Assembly (NCBI RefSeq): GCF_001591965.1
Contig: NZ_BCVX01000003.1
Coordinates: 363,906-427,905, forward strand
Length of the DNA stretch: 64,000 nt
Source of the DNA: Lysinibacillus odysseyi 34hs-1 = NBRC 100172
GTDB taxonomy: Bacteria > Bacillota > Bacilli > Bacillales_A > Planococcaceae
Direction: 5' to 3'
This document shows positions 18,798-30,671 of the stretch, one piece after another. The first letter of the stretch is position 1; every line of letters starts with the position of its first letter. Both the position numbers and the translations under genes were made by a program. The notes beneath the pieces are model-generated. The model was not told the origin of the DNA and did no database searches. It saw only the letters and a program-made list of their open reading frames with translations.

Positions 18798-18838
18798 GAA
18801 AAAACAGGCAGAACATCTCTTCGATGCTCCACCTGTTT
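18798..18838 (-). terminator. Terminator after era
   Basis: AACAGG/CCTGTT hairpin with an inner GAGCATC/GATGTTC helix, then TTTTTTC on the minus strand. Confidence 0.82.
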
Positions 18839-18922
18839 ACAAGATGCTAACAATATAGTGTCGTATAATATGTTTTTTTTTGAAAGCTCCCTATACTTTT
18901 TTATACAGAGAATCTTTTACTT

Positions 18923-20609
<1,687 letters not shown>

Positions 20610-20610
<1 letters not shown>

Positions 20611-21083
20611 TACTCACGGGATAGGCCAAAAGAGCCTAAAATTTCATCTTGCTTACCGAACATTTCCTTCTCGTCCTCTGCTGTCATATGATCATAGCCA
20701 AGTAAATGGAGGAAGCCGTGTACTGCTAAAAACCCGAGCTCGCGTTCAAAGGAATGTCCGTATTCTTCCGCCTGCTCAAGAGTCCTGTCTGTAGAGATAA
20801 TGATATCGCCCAATATACGCGGAATGTCATCGCCAATTATTTGGACCTCTCCTTCCCCCATTTCTTCAAGAGCAAAGGAAATTACATCTGTCGGCTGGTC
20901 CTTATCACGATATTCCCGGTTAATTTCATGAATTGCTTCATTGGTCACAAAAGTAACGGAAACCTCCGAACCCTCTTCAATCTGCTCCACCTTTGCAGCA
21001 TGCTGCAGAAGCTTTTCTACAAGCTCAATATGCTCTTCTCTCACCATATTTGTTTCATCTAAAAAGTCGATATTTAAAATCAT
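20610..21083 (-). CDS. ybeY: Endoribonuclease YbeY (rRNA maturation)
   Basis: 157 residues. Zinc-binding motif [11 protein letters not shown] near residue 120, and [10 protein letters not shown] upstream as in the family. Acts in 16S rRNA 3'-end maturation and ribosome quality control. Its ATG overlaps the pgpH stop by 4 bases. Confidence 0.96.
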
Positions 21084-23200
21084 AATGCCTCCTGCTTCTC
21101 TTTTGGATATTCAATACGTGAATGGAAAATGCCATTCAATGTCTCACATAATACGTCTTCAATGATTTTCAGTTCCTTCAGCGAAATATCGCATTCATCA
21201 AACTGATCATCTTGCACCCGGTCCTGGATAATAGCCTGGATTAGCTTTTGAATCTTATCTGCGCTTGGCTCCTTCATTGAACGTACTGCTGCCTCTACAC
21301 TGTCTGCAATGCTTATGATAGCAGCTTCTTTCGTTTGCGGTTTAGGCCCCGGATAACGGAAATCCTTTTCAGCGACCTGTTTTCCTTCTTCTTTTGCTTT
21401 ATGATAGAAAAACTTCAGCAGGCTTGTCCCATGATGCTGTAATGCAATATCTATAATCTCCTGCGGCATTTTATGCTTCTTCAGCAGGTCTGCACCATCT
21501 GTCGTATGAGCAATAATGATATCTGAGCTTGACTCAGGAGCCAAAGTATCATGAGGATTGATCCCCATCTGATTCTCAATGAAAAAGGCAGGTCGACGCG
21601 TCTTTCCTACATCGTGATAATAGCAGCCAACACGGGCAAGTAAGCCATCCGCCCCGATTGCCTCACATGCTGTCTCGGCCAAATTGGCAACCATTACGCT
21701 ATGATGATAAGTGCCCGGCGTCTCCGTTAAAATCTTTTTTAATAACGGATGGTTCGGGTTTGAAAGCTCAATTAGTCGCATCGTTGATAGGATACCGAAC
21801 ACCGATTCAAAGAACGGTAACAACCCCATTGTCAAAGCTCCCGAAAGCAAGCCCGAGACAATCCCCGCCCCTATATAGAACAGAATTTCGGACACCCCGT
21901 AATCCGATTGTGTCATAAGCAGGTAAAACGCAATGAACACAAGATTAATAACAGTTACAATGGCACTGGCACGCAAAATATGCGACCTTTTTTCCACACT
22001 TCCCATAAAGAACAGCGAGGCAAAACCGCCAAACAAAATATACAGTGCAATATCCATTTGTAAAACAGCTGCATAGTTTTCCTGGAATATAATACCTGCT
22101 GATGCCGCAATTAATAACGTTACTAATGCGGCAATCCGGTCATTCGTTAAAAGTCTTAACAGCATTGTGGCCATAGCAGTAGGAAAAATAAACCCAAGCA
22201 TGACATCAAAGTTATCAGATATAAGGTTCCCCAATTTCATAATAACAATTGCACTTAAATAAACGATTACCGTTACCAGCAAATGATTGCTTTTTTCTTT
22301 CAGCGGTCCCTTATATCCATCAAAGAGAACAAATAGAAAGATCATTTGAAGGATAATAAGAATCATAACGCCTCCAATTGGTTTCCAGGAAGCCTGGCTA
22401 TCAATGAGGCCAAGCAATTCCAGCTGGCGGTACTTTTCCCTGTCGACAATTTCCCCTTCAAGTACAATAATCTGACCCTGTAAAATTTTCGTCGGCTCTA
22501 TTGCATCACGTGCCTGCCGCTTGGCAATAGCCGTTTTTTCCTCGTTTAATGTTTCTGTCTCGACCAGCGAATTCCGACCTAGCGTAATCGCTGTCGAGAG
22601 CAGCGGATTCGCAATTGAGGAAGAGCGGATTAGCGACTCTATGTTTGTACGGGCAGATGATAGATTTTCTTTTCTTATACTTTCAGAAAGTACATCTTTC
22701 ACAAGTTCCACTAATATATCCCTAGCTTGTACAAGCTGGCTTTCGGACGCATTAAACAATGCTCGCAGTTCATCATCAGTCAGTGACAAACCCTCTTGTT
22801 TTTCCGTCACTGCTTTCAGCTTCTCTTTCATTACTTCCAGTTTTTCAGCTTGTGACAATTTCTCCTGCGCATCCAATTCTTTTTTTGCTTCGATCGTTAA
22901 ATCAAACAGCAATGTAAGCAAGCCCGCCTTCTGCTCAGCTATTTCCTGCCCGAAATCATATACGGGAGCTGTTGCATTTTCAGCATTGGTACGTTCAAGT
23001 TCTGTCTTTTCTGTATCTTCTACGGTCTTGGCTGCACGAATCGTCTCCGGTGCCAAGCTTCCCATCGATATATCATATGTAACGCCTCTTACACTATCCA
23101 CCATTAACCCAAATTGCAGAAATGCTGTAACGACCAGTACGATAGCTAAGAATGAACGAAAGCCCATTAAATCCACAAAACGTTTCAATTGCTTCTCCAT
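21080..23200 (-). CDS. pgpH: Cyclic-di-AMP phosphodiesterase PgpH (7TMR-HDED)
   Basis: 706 residues. One N-terminal membrane segment (about 15-35) is followed by an extracellular 7TM-HDED domain (about 40-270), then about seven membrane segments (270-470) and a cytoplasmic HD phosphohydrolase domain. Metal-binding residues are seen in [22 protein letters not shown] and ALQHHG. Hydrolyses c-di-AMP in the family. B. subtilis YqfF occupies the same position between phoH and ybeY. A terminator-like hairpin lies in front of it, so it probably has its own promoter. Confidence 0.95.
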   Translation of the reverse strand: MEKQLKRFVDLMGFRSFLAIVLVVTAFLQFGLMVDSVRGVTYDISMGSLAPETIRAAKTVEDTEKTELERTNAENATAPVYDFGQEIAEQKAGLLTLLFDLTIEAKKELDAQEKLSQAEKLEVMKEKLKAVTEKQEGLSLTDDELRALFNASESQLVQARDILVELVKDVLSESIRKENLSSARTNIESLIRSSSIANPLLSTAITLGRNSLVETETLNEEKTAIAKRQARDAIEPTKILQGQIIVLEGEIVDREKYRQLELLGLIDSQASWKPIGGVMILIILQMIFLFVLFDGYKGPLKEKSNHLLVTVIVYLSAIVIMKLGNLISDNFDVMLGFIFPTAMATMLLRLLTNDRIAALVTLLIAASAGIIFQENYAAVLQMDIALYILFGGFASLFFMGSVEKRSHILRASAIVTVINLVFIAFYLLMTQSDYGVSEILFYIGAGIVSGLLSGALTMGLLPFFESVFGILSTMRLIELSNPNHPLLKKILTETPGTYHHSVMVANLAETACEAIGADGLLARVGCYYHDVGKTRRPAFFIENQMGINPHDTLAPESSSDIIIAHTTDGADLLKKHKMPQEIIDIALQHHGTSLLKFFYHKAKEEGKQVAEKDFRYPGPKPQTKEAAIISIADSVEAAVRSMKEPSADKIQKLIQAIIQDRVQDDQFDECDISLKELKIIEDVLCETLNGIFHSRIEYPKEKQEAL

Positions 23201-23255
23201 TCAGCACCTCCTATTTAACCTTCCTCTATTCTACCAATTTCTACAGGTGATTTCA

Positions 23256-23293
23256 CAAAAAAAAGCAAAACCCTCAAAGGATTTTGCTTTTTC
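23256..23293 (-). terminator. Terminator after phoH
   Basis: Minus-strand hairpin AAAAAGCAAAA/TTTTGCTTTTT followed by more T; AT-rich, so of moderate strength. Confidence 0.75.
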
Positions 23294-23370
23294 CTTCATT
23301 TAATGTCCTAAATCAGCATATGCCTGCATTCCTTTTGAAACTAATAAGTGCCTGACGTTTCACTTTCTGA

Positions 23371-23452
23371 ATAGGAAAAGCATTACAGTTCTTGGCCGGC
23401 GTATGCCTGGATGACTTTCGCTACCAATGGATGTCTTACTACATCGCCTTGC
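23371..23452 (-). repeat. Duplicated phoH 3' end, downstream copy
   Basis: 82 bases nearly identical to 23476-23557 (the end of phoH), offset by 105 bases. Three differences are seen (C for T at three sites on the plus strand). In frame it would encode the PhoH tail again, through AYAGQEL and a stop, where the gene proper has AYADQEL. It lies outside the gene and is a non-coding remnant unless a strain resolves the repeat. Confidence 0.9.
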
Positions 23453-23475
23453 ACCTGCCGCTTTGCTCTCGGCGC

Positions 23476-23557
23476 ATAGGAAAAGCATTATAGTTCTTGG
23501 TCGGCGTATGCTTGGATGACTTTCGCTACCAATGGATGTCTTACTACATCGCCTTGC
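23476..23557 (-). repeat. Duplicated phoH 3' end, in-gene copy
   Basis: The copy used by phoH. The 18-23 bases between the copies (CCGCTTTGCTCTCGGCGC core) are unlike anything else seen in the window. Confidence 0.9.
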
Positions 23558-24447
23558 TCCAGGATTTGGAAATGTATATCTTTTACATATTTTAATGTGC
23601 GTTCAGCGATAATCAGGCCGGATTCCTGATTTTTTGGTAAATCGATTTGAGTTTTGTCCCCCGTAATAACCATTTTCGAGCCGAAACCCAAACGAGTCAG
23701 GAACATTTTCATTTGCTGGTGTGTTGTGTTTTGCGCTTCATCCAAAATAACAAAAGCATCATCCAGCGTGCGTCCCCGCATATAAGCAAGTGGAGCAATC
23801 TCAATTGTTCCCCGCTCAATGAGGCGTTGCGTCTGCTCCATGCCGTAAATATCATGCAGAGCATCATAAAGCGGACGTAAATACGGGTCTACTTTTTCCT
23901 TTAGATCCCCTGGTAGAAAACCGAGCGATTCCCCTGCCTCTACAGCCGGACGTGTTAGAATAATCCGCTTTACATGTCCATTTTTTAATGCCTGTGTCGC
24001 CATGACTACGGCCAAGTATGTTTTCCCTGTACCTGCAGGCCCGATACCGAATACAAGGTCTTTATGGCGAATGGCTTTAATGTACTCCCGCTGGCCAATT
24101 GTTTTGGCGCGAATCGCCTTACCTTTGGCATTACGGGCTACCTCCTCGTCATAAAGCTCTGGGAAATACTCAATTGTCCCTTTCCCAGCCATCTCAATGG
24201 CTGTCGCTACATCCCGTTGATCAATATTGATGCCTTTACGAATGACTTCAAGCAAGCCGTGCAGCACAGCCGTTGCACACTCTTTTTTATCATGATCTTC
24301 ACCAGCGATTTGGATAAGCCCTCCTCGAGTGATGATTTGTACACTAAAAGTTTCTTCGATTAATTTCACATTTGCATCCGACATCCCGAGCAGCATGACT
24401 GCTTCATTTGGATTATCGACTAAAAGTTCCGACATTTTCTCTGACAT
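23488..24447 (-). CDS. phoH: PhoH family ATPase
   Basis: 319 residues. A KH-like N-terminal part spans to about 110; the PhoH ATPase core has Walker A GPAGTGKTYLAV near residue 137, TRPAVEAGESLGFLPG, and Walker B-type DDAFVILDEAQNTT. Belongs to a YbeY-associated RNA-metabolism context, although the exact role of PhoH is not established. Starts 3 bases after yqfD and so belongs to the yqfC-yqfD-phoH unit. Its last 25 codons are duplicated just downstream. Confidence 0.95.
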   Translation of the reverse strand: MSEKMSELLVDNPNEAVMLLGMSDANVKLIEETFSVQIITRGGLIQIAGEDHDKKECATAVLHGLLEVIRKGINIDQRDVATAIEMAGKGTIEYFPELYDEEVARNAKGKAIRAKTIGQREYIKAIRHKDLVFGIGPAGTGKTYLAVVMATQALKNGHVKRIILTRPAVEAGESLGFLPGDLKEKVDPYLRPLYDALHDIYGMEQTQRLIERGTIEIAPLAYMRGRTLDDAFVILDEAQNTTHQQMKMFLTRLGFGSKMVITGDKTQIDLPKNQESGLIIAERTLKYVKDIHFQILEQGDVVRHPLVAKVIQAYADQEL

Positions 24448-24450
24448 AAA

Positions 24451-25548
24451 TCATTCTCCTTGATAAATAGGGTATGGTGTTGCGATGTTTTCATTTACCA
24501 AAAAAAGGACTTGCCCCCTTACTGTATCATTATCAAATGTAACCTGTAAAATCTTTTCCGATTTAATTGTCGTCTTCGGAGGAAGACCCTGCAATATTTT
24601 CTTATGAAGAAGCGGCCGGATAATCGTATCCAAATCCTCTTCTTTCAATACGCGTTCTTCCTTTTTAAAACTCTGTTCTTTTACGATACGAACATGATTC
24701 TTCAGCCATGCAGGAAGATTGATTTCATCCATATACACTTTCTCTTGATCGTTTGTTACTTTCCAGGCGGATTCGGTCGGCGTATAATAGGTGGCCTTCC
24801 GGTTCAATGTAAAGGCCGTTTCAAGCCAGTAATCCGCATAGACCTCTCCTTCTGCCCCAATGACAAGCTGCTCGTCCCCCGCATCCAGAATTCCCGATAC
24901 TAGAGCATCTCCTTTATACACAGTTGTGTTGGCATCTACCAGCCTGACACCGCTCGTCAGAAAATAATGGGTAACAACTCCGCTATTACCTGCTATAAGA
25001 TGCATCGGTTCATCCGATTTCTTTTTTACTTCTGTTTTTGGCGCCAGCTGTAGCGATATCGTAATATTTCCGCCACTTTTCATAAAATGAACCCATGACA
25101 GCTCTGGAAACTTTGCCATGAGCTGCTGGCGAATTTCATAATCTGTCGGCAGCGATTGTTTTACTAATGGGATGGTAATGCCTATTTCCTTGTCAATAAA
25201 CTGCTCGGCCTTTAATGCGAGCTCCGGGGTTGCACCTGTAACATGAATCCGCCAAATAAACTGTGTACAGATGATTGGTATAGCAACTAATAATAGTATA
25301 CCCATAATTGTTTTCCATGTAATTTGAAGAACAGAATCCAAGTCGTCATAGCGCAGTTTCAGATTAGCGCCAGCAAAACGCCGGGCACGACGCAATGCTG
25401 GTAGGTTATCTCTCGTTATTTCAAATGATACTTCATTATTGGAAAAACGGACTTGTTTCATGACAATACGCTCTTTATGTAAATGGTGAAATAATCGATC
25501 TGCACGTGGCCCTTGTTTAAGCGACACAATCACTTTGCGGCGGTCCAT
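24451..25548 (-). CDS. yqfD: Sporulation protein YqfD
   Basis: 365 residues, YqfD/SpoIV-like family expressed in the mother cell. The cytoplasmic N-terminal part (about 1-75) is followed by one membrane segment (about 76-98) and a large extracytoplasmic part with LPTDYEIRQQLM and GAEGEVYADYW. The start codon shares its A with the yqfC stop (TAATG). The yqfC-yqfD-phoH order is conserved in spore formers. Confidence 0.92.
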   Translation of the reverse strand: MDRRKVIVSLKQGPRADRLFHHLHKERIVMKQVRFSNNEVSFEITRDNLPALRRARRFAGANLKLRYDDLDSVLQITWKTIMGILLLVAIPIICTQFIWRIHVTGATPELALKAEQFIDKEIGITIPLVKQSLPTDYEIRQQLMAKFPELSWVHFMKSGGNITISLQLAPKTEVKKKSDEPMHLIAGNSGVVTHYFLTSGVRLVDANTTVYKGDALVSGILDAGDEQLVIGAEGEVYADYWLETAFTLNRKATYYTPTESAWKVTNDQEKVYMDEINLPAWLKNHVRIVKEQSFKKEERVLKEEDLDTIIRPLLHKKILQGLPPKTTIKSEKILQVTFDNDTVRGQVLFLVNENIATPYPIYQGE

Positions 25549-25784
25549 TACATCACATGCTCTTCTATCTTAATTTTGTTGATCACTTCAGCACTCAATA
25601 AAAAGCCGCCCTCGGTCAAATACTGGACGAGTATCCCTTCCCCTTCAATTGTCAGCTGAAACTTCCCTAAAGAGCAGCTAAATTGATCAGACGCCACCTG
25701 CCGTACATCATATAGACCGTTCCATCGAATCTGGCGGAATTGAATCCATTCCAGAACGTCATCCAATTGCATAAATGATTTCAA
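25548..25784 (-). CDS. yqfC: YqfC-like sporulation protein, TTG start
   Basis: 78 residues of the YabP/YqfC family type: beta-rich small protein with IEGEGILVQYLTEGGFLLSAEVINKI at the C-terminus. B. subtilis YqfC is expressed from SigE in the mother cell. The start is taken as TTG (25782-25784) because AAAGGGGG lies 6-7 bases upstream; the next in-frame ATG (25770-25772) is too far from it. That ribosome site is the 3' arm of the terminator hairpin of the preceding gene and the T-tract runs into the start codon, an unusual arrangement. The N-terminus is shorter than in Bacillus. Confidence 0.75.
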   Translation of the reverse strand: MKSFMQLDDVLEWIQFRQIRWNGLYDVRQVASDQFSCSLGKFQLTIEGEGILVQYLTEGGFLLSAEVINKIKIEEHVM

Positions 25785-25824
25785 AAAAAGCCCCCTTTCT
25801 TACAGTGTATGCAAAAAAGGGGGC
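25783..25824 (-). terminator. Terminator hairpin overlapping the yqfC ribosome site
   Basis: GCCCCC/GGGGGC stem extended by a T-rich/A-rich helix, followed on the minus strand by CTTTTTTTG. It terminates the floA-side transcript and contains the yqfC Shine-Dalgarno AAAGGGGG in its 3' arm. Confidence 0.8.
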
Positions 25825-25829
25825 ATGTA

Positions 25830-26288
25830 TTATTTACGTTGCTTCGCTTTTGGAGGACCTAAAATTTCCGAGGTAATTACTGCCTGCACTAGCTGTTCTC
25901 TCGTACTTGGCACAATAACCGGAGATTCCTTCTTTTGCCGTTGTATGATAGGTCTGGACACACCCAGCTCCGGGCGCAGGGATTTCCGTTCCTCCTGGAT
26001 TTCCCGTACCGCTTCCTTTACAGGTTCTTCGACCGTCTCTTCGTTCATCTTACGAACATCGCGGACCGCCTCCGCCTTTTCGCTTAATTGACCAAAAACT
26101 TCCTTTGCAAAATCATCTAGTGAACGTACTTTCGGTCTTTCCCTACGCGGTTCATCCCTTGTACTTTCCCGAGGGACATGCTGATTGCTAAATGGCGGCA
26201 TTTGCTTCGTCTCTTTTTCTTTTGTTTTATCTTTTGTAAATAGCGTACTGAGAACAAACATGACAATCATGATGATGATCCCTTCCAT
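25830..26288 (-). CDS. Single-pass membrane protein with charged tail, unknown function
   Basis: 152 residues. The N-terminal hydrophobic anchor (about 2-18, GIIIMIVMFVLSTLF) is followed by a long, strongly charged, Pro/Arg/Glu-rich cytoplasmic part, probably disordered, with a short helical segment around residues 74-110 (SLDDFAKEVFGQLSEKAEAV). GGAGGGGGAG precedes the ATG, 20 bases after floA. Its place in the nfeD-floA operon suggests association with flotillin microdomains, but that is inference only. Confidence 0.7.
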   Translation of the reverse strand: MEGIIIMIVMFVLSTLFTKDKTKEKETKQMPPFSNQHVPRESTRDEPRRERPKVRSLDDFAKEVFGQLSEKAEAVRDVRKMNEETVEEPVKEAVREIQEERKSLRPELGVSRPIIQRQKKESPVIVPSTREQLVQAVITSEILGPPKAKQRK

Positions 26289-26308
26289 TTAGCGCTCCCC
26301 CTCCTCGG

Positions 26309-27310
26309 TTATTTTTCACCTTTTTCAGACTTATTCTCTTGTGACACTTTTGCAATAGAATCACGCATTGATGTGTCAGCCTGTATATTTTTGTAATTCA
26401 TATAATCCATAATACCAAAGTTTCCGCTGCGCAATGCTTCTGCCATCGCCATTGGAACTTCCGCCTCGGCTTCCACTACTTTTGCCTTCATTTCCTGAAC
26501 TTTGGCCACCATTTCCTGCTCACTTGCTACGGCCATCGCACGGCGTTCCTCAGCTTTCGCCTGGGCGATATTTTTGTCAGCCTGCGCCTGCTCAATTTGA
26601 AGCTCTGCCCCAATGTTTTTACCGATGTCTACATCCGCAATATCAATGGATAAAATTTCAAAGGCTGTACCTGAATCCAAGCCTTTTGAAAGGACCGTTT
26701 GAGAAATCATATCCGGATTTTCCAACACTTTGGAATGGGATTCAGATGAACCGATTGTCGATACAATCCCTTCACCGACACGTGCAATAATTGTTTCTTC
26801 ACCAGCACCCCCAACTAAACGATCAAGGTTTGCACGTACTGTAATACGGGCTTTCGCTTTAACTTCAATACCGTTCATTGCTACCCCTGCGATAAACGGT
26901 GTTTCAATTACCTTTGGATTAACGGACATTTGTACAGCCTCTAATACGTCCCGTCCTGCTAAGTCAATAGCCGCACAACGTTCAAATGTCAATTCAATAT
27001 TCGCACGCTGCGCTGCTATTAAAGCATTAACTACTCGGTCCACATTACCACCCGCTAAATAGTGGGACTCCAATTGATTAATCGATACATCAAGCCCTGC
27101 CTTATGTGCTTTAATCAACGGATTGACAATACGTGACGGGATAACCCGGCGCAGCCGCATCCCAATCAATGTAAAGATACTTACACGAACCCCTGCAGCC
27201 AGGGCACTGATCCATAGTGCAACCGGTACAAGCGTAAAGAATATTGCCAGTACAATGAATGCTCCTACGATCATGGCAATTAAACCGATTGTTGCTCCAT
27301 CAATAACCAT
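26309..27310 (-). CDS. floA: Flotillin-like protein FloA
   Basis: 333 residues. An N-terminal membrane hairpin (about 7-45) is followed by an SPFH-type domain (about 50-240) and a coiled coil with [28 protein letters not shown] repeats (Ala/Glu-rich, about 235-300). Scaffold of lipid microdomains. Preceded by nfeD with a 4-base gap; GGAGG lies 9 bases upstream. Same pair as B. subtilis yqeZ-yqfA. Confidence 0.96.
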   Translation of the reverse strand: MVIDGATIGLIAMIVGAFIVLAIFFTLVPVALWISALAAGVRVSIFTLIGMRLRRVIPSRIVNPLIKAHKAGLDVSINQLESHYLAGGNVDRVVNALIAAQRANIELTFERCAAIDLAGRDVLEAVQMSVNPKVIETPFIAGVAMNGIEVKAKARITVRANLDRLVGGAGEETIIARVGEGIVSTIGSSESHSKVLENPDMISQTVLSKGLDSGTAFEILSIDIADVDIGKNIGAELQIEQAQADKNIAQAKAEERRAMAVASEQEMVAKVQEMKAKVVEAEAEVPMAMAEALRSGNFGIMDYMNYKNIQADTSMRDSIAKVSQENKSEKGEK

Positions 27311-27314
27311 TATC

Positions 27315-28643
27315 TTATTCCTCCATTTTCCTTAAAATTTCTCTCACGACGATACGTGAACCTTCTACTTTAATAACTTCAATTAGACTTCCTTTATTAA
27401 CAAAGTTTCCTTCAGACACTGCATCAATTCGTTCATTCCCTATCAAGATGACCCCTGCTGGGCGAAGCGGTGTTAATGCCTCTCCTGTACGCCCGATCAA
27501 TTCCACACGGTTCGTATTGGAAACATACCCTTCCTCTGTCGTTGTGGCATCCCTTAGGACAAGCTTATTGAATATATGCATTTTTTTACCGAAGAACTTC
27601 ATAAGAATCACCATTCCTATCATTGCAATAAACATTGCCAAAATGATTGAATATGCCATATGTGTCACACTTGCGCCTGCAAATAAAAGACTGAGGATGA
27701 TACATGCACCTCCGAGTATGCCAATAATACCTCCGGGGACAAATAACTCCAATATGACAAAAATAACGCCGACTACAAACAATAAAATCGACTCATATCC
27801 TGCAAAACCAGCAATTGTATGACCAAAGAAGAAGAGACCAAAGGCAGCTAATGACATCGTTCCCGGCACCCCGAATCCCGGTGAATACAGCTCTGCTACT
27901 AATCCAAGACTCGCAATGGACAGGAGAATAGGAACAACGATCGGGTTAGTCACAATGCGTGCAATATTTTCAGCAAGCGATGGTTCGACATCCACAATTT
28001 CTGCACCCTGCAATCCTGCTTTATCCAGCACTTCCTGCAGGGAGTTAGCTGTTCCTTGCGAATATTTAACCTTAAAGGCTTCATCAGCCGTAAGGGTTAA
28101 AAATTTACCGTCAGGAACCCGAAGTTCGGGTAAATTAAACGATTTATCTGCCATTGCCCTTGCAAAGCGAGGGTCTTTGCCGGAAGATTCAGCTGCTGCT
28201 TCCATTGCTGCTATCCAGGCACTTTCCGCTTTCTGATCAGCTGTATTTCCTTCACCATCGATAATTCCTGCTGCACCGAATGTAGCGTTTTTTGACATGT
28301 AAATCTCGTCTGCATGGAGTGCAATAAAGGCTCCTGCCGAATATGCAGTCGAGTTGATATAGGCGATGACTTTCAAATCATCTGTAGCATCAAGCAGCTT
28401 ACCAATTTCCTGTGCTGCATCCACAAAGCCGCCCGGAGTATGTATTTCTAGGACGATCGCTTCGGCATCTTGCTCCTTCGCCTCTTTGATTGCCCTCTCT
28501 AAAAAAGAAAGCAGGCCCTTTTCTACATTATTCTTTACTGGGACGTGGAATACCTTTGGAGAATCAGCTGAAATAGCCGGAATAAGGAGTAAAAATGAAA
28601 GCGCCATCAATAACAGCCAGACGCAAACTCTTCTTTGCCTCAT
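27315..28643 (-). CDS. nfeD: NfeD family membrane serine protease (YqeZ)
   Basis: 442 residues. Signal peptide (about 1-26), then a ClpP-like protease domain (about 30-215) with [10 protein letters not shown] holding the candidate catalytic serine, then four to five membrane segments (about 235-365) and a C-terminal OB-fold NfeD domain (about 375-440, [14 protein letters not shown]). The partner protein of FloA. Long-form NfeD proteins of this type act with flotillins in membrane protein quality control. Confidence 0.94.
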   Translation of the reverse strand: MRQRRVCVWLLLMALSFLLLIPAISADSPKVFHVPVKNNVEKGLLSFLERAIKEAKEQDAEAIVLEIHTPGGFVDAAQEIGKLLDATDDLKVIAYINSTAYSAGAFIALHADEIYMSKNATFGAAGIIDGEGNTADQKAESAWIAAMEAAAESSGKDPRFARAMADKSFNLPELRVPDGKFLTLTADEAFKVKYSQGTANSLQEVLDKAGLQGAEIVDVEPSLAENIARIVTNPIVVPILLSIASLGLVAELYSPGFGVPGTMSLAAFGLFFFGHTIAGFAGYESILLFVVGVIFVILELFVPGGIIGILGGACIILSLLFAGASVTHMAYSIILAMFIAMIGMVILMKFFGKKMHIFNKLVLRDATTTEEGYVSNTNRVELIGRTGEALTPLRPAGVILIGNERIDAVSEGNFVNKGSLIEVIKVEGSRIVVREILRKMEE

Positions 28644-29001
28644 CCAATTCCTCCTTTCTTTTTAGTGATCCTACCTGTTATACGAATGAAAACGCAATTA
28701 GTTTCATTATATTTTATTTTCTTTCATTTTTATTATGTATTTACTCATTACTTGATCTAATAATTTATTGCCGGAAAATTTATATAGACAAAATGTAAAG
28801 CTAACTCCTTTCTTTCCAACAGTATAGCCTACATTTTTTAAAACGAGTAAAAAGAAAAAGCGAAAATTTTCTTGTCCTTTACAACATATCTTATGTGCCC
28901 CATCACTTTTCCCGAGAGCACACAACACCTGGTTGATCTATTTTCCGTCAAGAATATAGTATACAAAATAAGCCTATTGCATAAATTAATCGTATAAATA
29001 C
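28644..29001. other. Gap where yqeY would be expected
   Basis: About 360 bases of AT-rich sequence between nfeD and the rpsU terminator. B. subtilis carries yqeY here; no frame in this gap encodes a YqeY-like protein on either strand. It probably contains the nfeD promoter. Confidence 0.6.
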
Positions 29002-29004
29002 AAA

Positions 29005-29035
29005 TACCCCGAAGCCAGCAAGTAGCTTCGGGGTA
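29005..29035 (-). terminator. Terminator of rpsU
   Basis: Perfect 10-bp hairpin ACCCCGAAGC/GCTTCGGGGT, then ATTTGTATTT on the minus strand. Confidence 0.85.
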
Positions 29036-29101
29036 TATCATTTGTCTGCTCAGTTAAATCTCGAATTGCGTGTTATGAACGTAGGGATTTTACAGGGAAA
29101 A

Positions 29102-29275
29102 TTACCACTTACGTTTACGTGCAGCTTCTGATTTCTTTTTACGTTTTACGCTAGGTTTTTCGTAGAACTCGCGCTTTCTAACTTCTTGAATTGTACCACT
29201 TTTAGATACAGTACGTTTGAAGCGGCGAAGAGCATCTTCAAGCGATTCGTTTTTGCGAACGACAGTTTTTGACAT
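29102..29275 (-). CDS. rpsU: 30S ribosomal protein S21
   Basis: 57 residues, starting [21 protein letters not shown] and ending in a very basic tail ([13 protein letters not shown]), as in all bS21. The start is the internal ATG with GGAGGGAGGG 8 bases before it; the longer frame would add eight residues covering that ribosome site. Confidence 0.97.
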   Translation of the reverse strand: MSKTVVRKNESLEDALRRFKRTVSKSGTIQEVRKREFYEKPSVKRKKKSEAARKRKW

Positions 29276-29343
29276 CTCTCTTTCCCTCCCTCCGAACACA
29301 CGTCAATACATCATCAACATTTTCTATTGATGTGTACTAAAGA

Positions 29344-29372
29344 ATTATATCGTAATGTTACTCCACAGTCAA
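29344..29372 (-). promoter_or_regulatory. Promoter of rpsU
   Basis: TTGACT at 29367-29372 and TATAAT at 29344-29349 on the minus strand with a 17-base spacer. The leader between it and rpsU holds a small inverted repeat, CATCAA/TTGATG (29312-29332), which may be part of a control structure. Confidence 0.8.
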
Positions 29373-29616
29373 TAGAAACTATTATAATTAATAATAAAAT
29401 TCGAAAGATAGACGATCTGCATTTATTTGCAGTTCATAAAATCAAATAGTAATAAAAATAAAAACATTTGAACGCTGCTGTAAACTTATTAACGGGACTT
29501 CCACCGTTATAGCACCATCTATTTATTAGTCTGGTCTTTTTCCATAATTTTGTGCTATCATTTCACGGATTCTACTGTATAAGTAGCAATACCTTCCATT
29601 ACTTGTCTTCAGGACC
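29373..29616. other. Gap between the amino-sugar cluster and rpsU
   Basis: No gene seen. A small hairpin AACGG/CCGTT (about 29494-29511) is the only structure, too weak to call a terminator for the kinase gene. Confidence 0.4.
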
Positions 29617-30600
29617 TTATTTACCCCATTTTACGTAATGCTCCATAAATTTCGCTGAAAATTCATCTCCCACTGAAATGCCCATTGTGTGCAATGCTCC
29701 TATTACAGCTCCTCCAATCGGATCCAGCTGTGGTGAAAGAAATTGCAGCGGTAGTTGGTCATTAATAGCTAATTGTGTTAGTTTTGATATAAAATACGAA
29801 GTATTCGATAGGACACCGCCCGTTAGTACAACCGGAACAACCATCTGTCCTTTCCAGGATAGCTGCTGGTAACATGTTTTTATTGCATGGTACAGCTTGG
29901 AACAACTATTTTCTCTAATAATATTGGCTGCCAAATCTCCAAGCTCTGCTGCTTCCATCACATACATGCTTAAAGGAGCAATTACCGTCCTAGGATGCTT
30001 CGTACCATAAATACAGTCAATAAGCTCTGGAACATTATTTACTGCAAAATGCTTTAATAAAGCATCTGTTAATAATGTTGACCTGGACCTATTATCATGA
30101 CTCTGGAATACAGCCTTTAATGCCTGTACACCCAAATCATAGCCGCTGCCTTCATCATCAAATAAATAGCCCCATCCACCTACCCTGTAAAAGGAATGTG
30201 TATGATCATAGCCGACTGTAACAGCTCCTGTACCCGCTATTTGTACGATTCCTTCCCCGCCAAAGGTGCCGGCATACAAGGCAATTAAAGCGTCATTTTG
30301 TATAATAACGATCGCTTCACTATGAACATATTCACGAAATATTGTCTCCACAATCGTTTCAGCCTTTTTTTCCTGGACTCCCGCCATCCCCGCAAAGCAG
30401 ATTCGAACAGCTGAAAATATATGTGGATTTTGGGCTCTTAATCCTTGAAGTAATTGATGAAGGGTCGCTTTAAAAAGCTCCATTTCCATCGCTGTAGGGT
30501 TACTCCGATTAGTAACCAATTTCGCGTGAATGTTTCCAAGCTCATCGCTAATGACAGCTGATGTTTTTGTTCCTCCGCCATCCACCGCCAGTACATACAT
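29617..30600 (-). CDS. BadF/BadG-type N-acetylglucosamine/N-acetylmuramic acid kinase, MurK-like
   Basis: 327 residues of the ASKHA kinase superfamily. PHOSPHATE 1 is LAVDGGGTKTSAVISD near the N-terminus; PHOSPHATE 2 is QIAGTGAVTVGYD; GWGYLFDDEGSGYDLG and the ADENOSINE motif VVPVVLTGGVLSN follow. Family members phosphorylate GlcNAc or MurNAc with ATP. In this cluster it would phosphorylate the sugar freed by the MupG-like hydrolase. The start is the internal ATG (30598-30600) with GGAG 8 bases upstream and homologue-like MYVLAVDGGGT; the longer frame adds 17 residues without support. Specificity between GlcNAc and MurNAc cannot be read directly. Confidence 0.85.
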   Translation of the reverse strand: MYVLAVDGGGTKTSAVISDELGNIHAKLVTNRSNPTAMEMELFKATLHQLLQGLRAQNPHIFSAVRICFAGMAGVQEKKAETIVETIFREYVHSEAIVIIQNDALIALYAGTFGGEGIVQIAGTGAVTVGYDHTHSFYRVGGWGYLFDDEGSGYDLGVQALKAVFQSHDNRSRSTLLTDALLKHFAVNNVPELIDCIYGTKHPRTVIAPLSMYVMEAAELGDLAANIIRENSCSKLYHAIKTCYQQLSWKGQMVVPVVLTGGVLSNTSYFISKLTQLAINDQLPLQFLSPQLDPIGGAVIGALHTMGISVGDEFSAKFMEHYVKWGK

Positions 30601-30671
30601 TGCCCTCACTCCTATTCTAAAAATGAAGGAAAGGGACTGAGCCGGCTCCATTTGCTCAATCCCTCTGCCTT

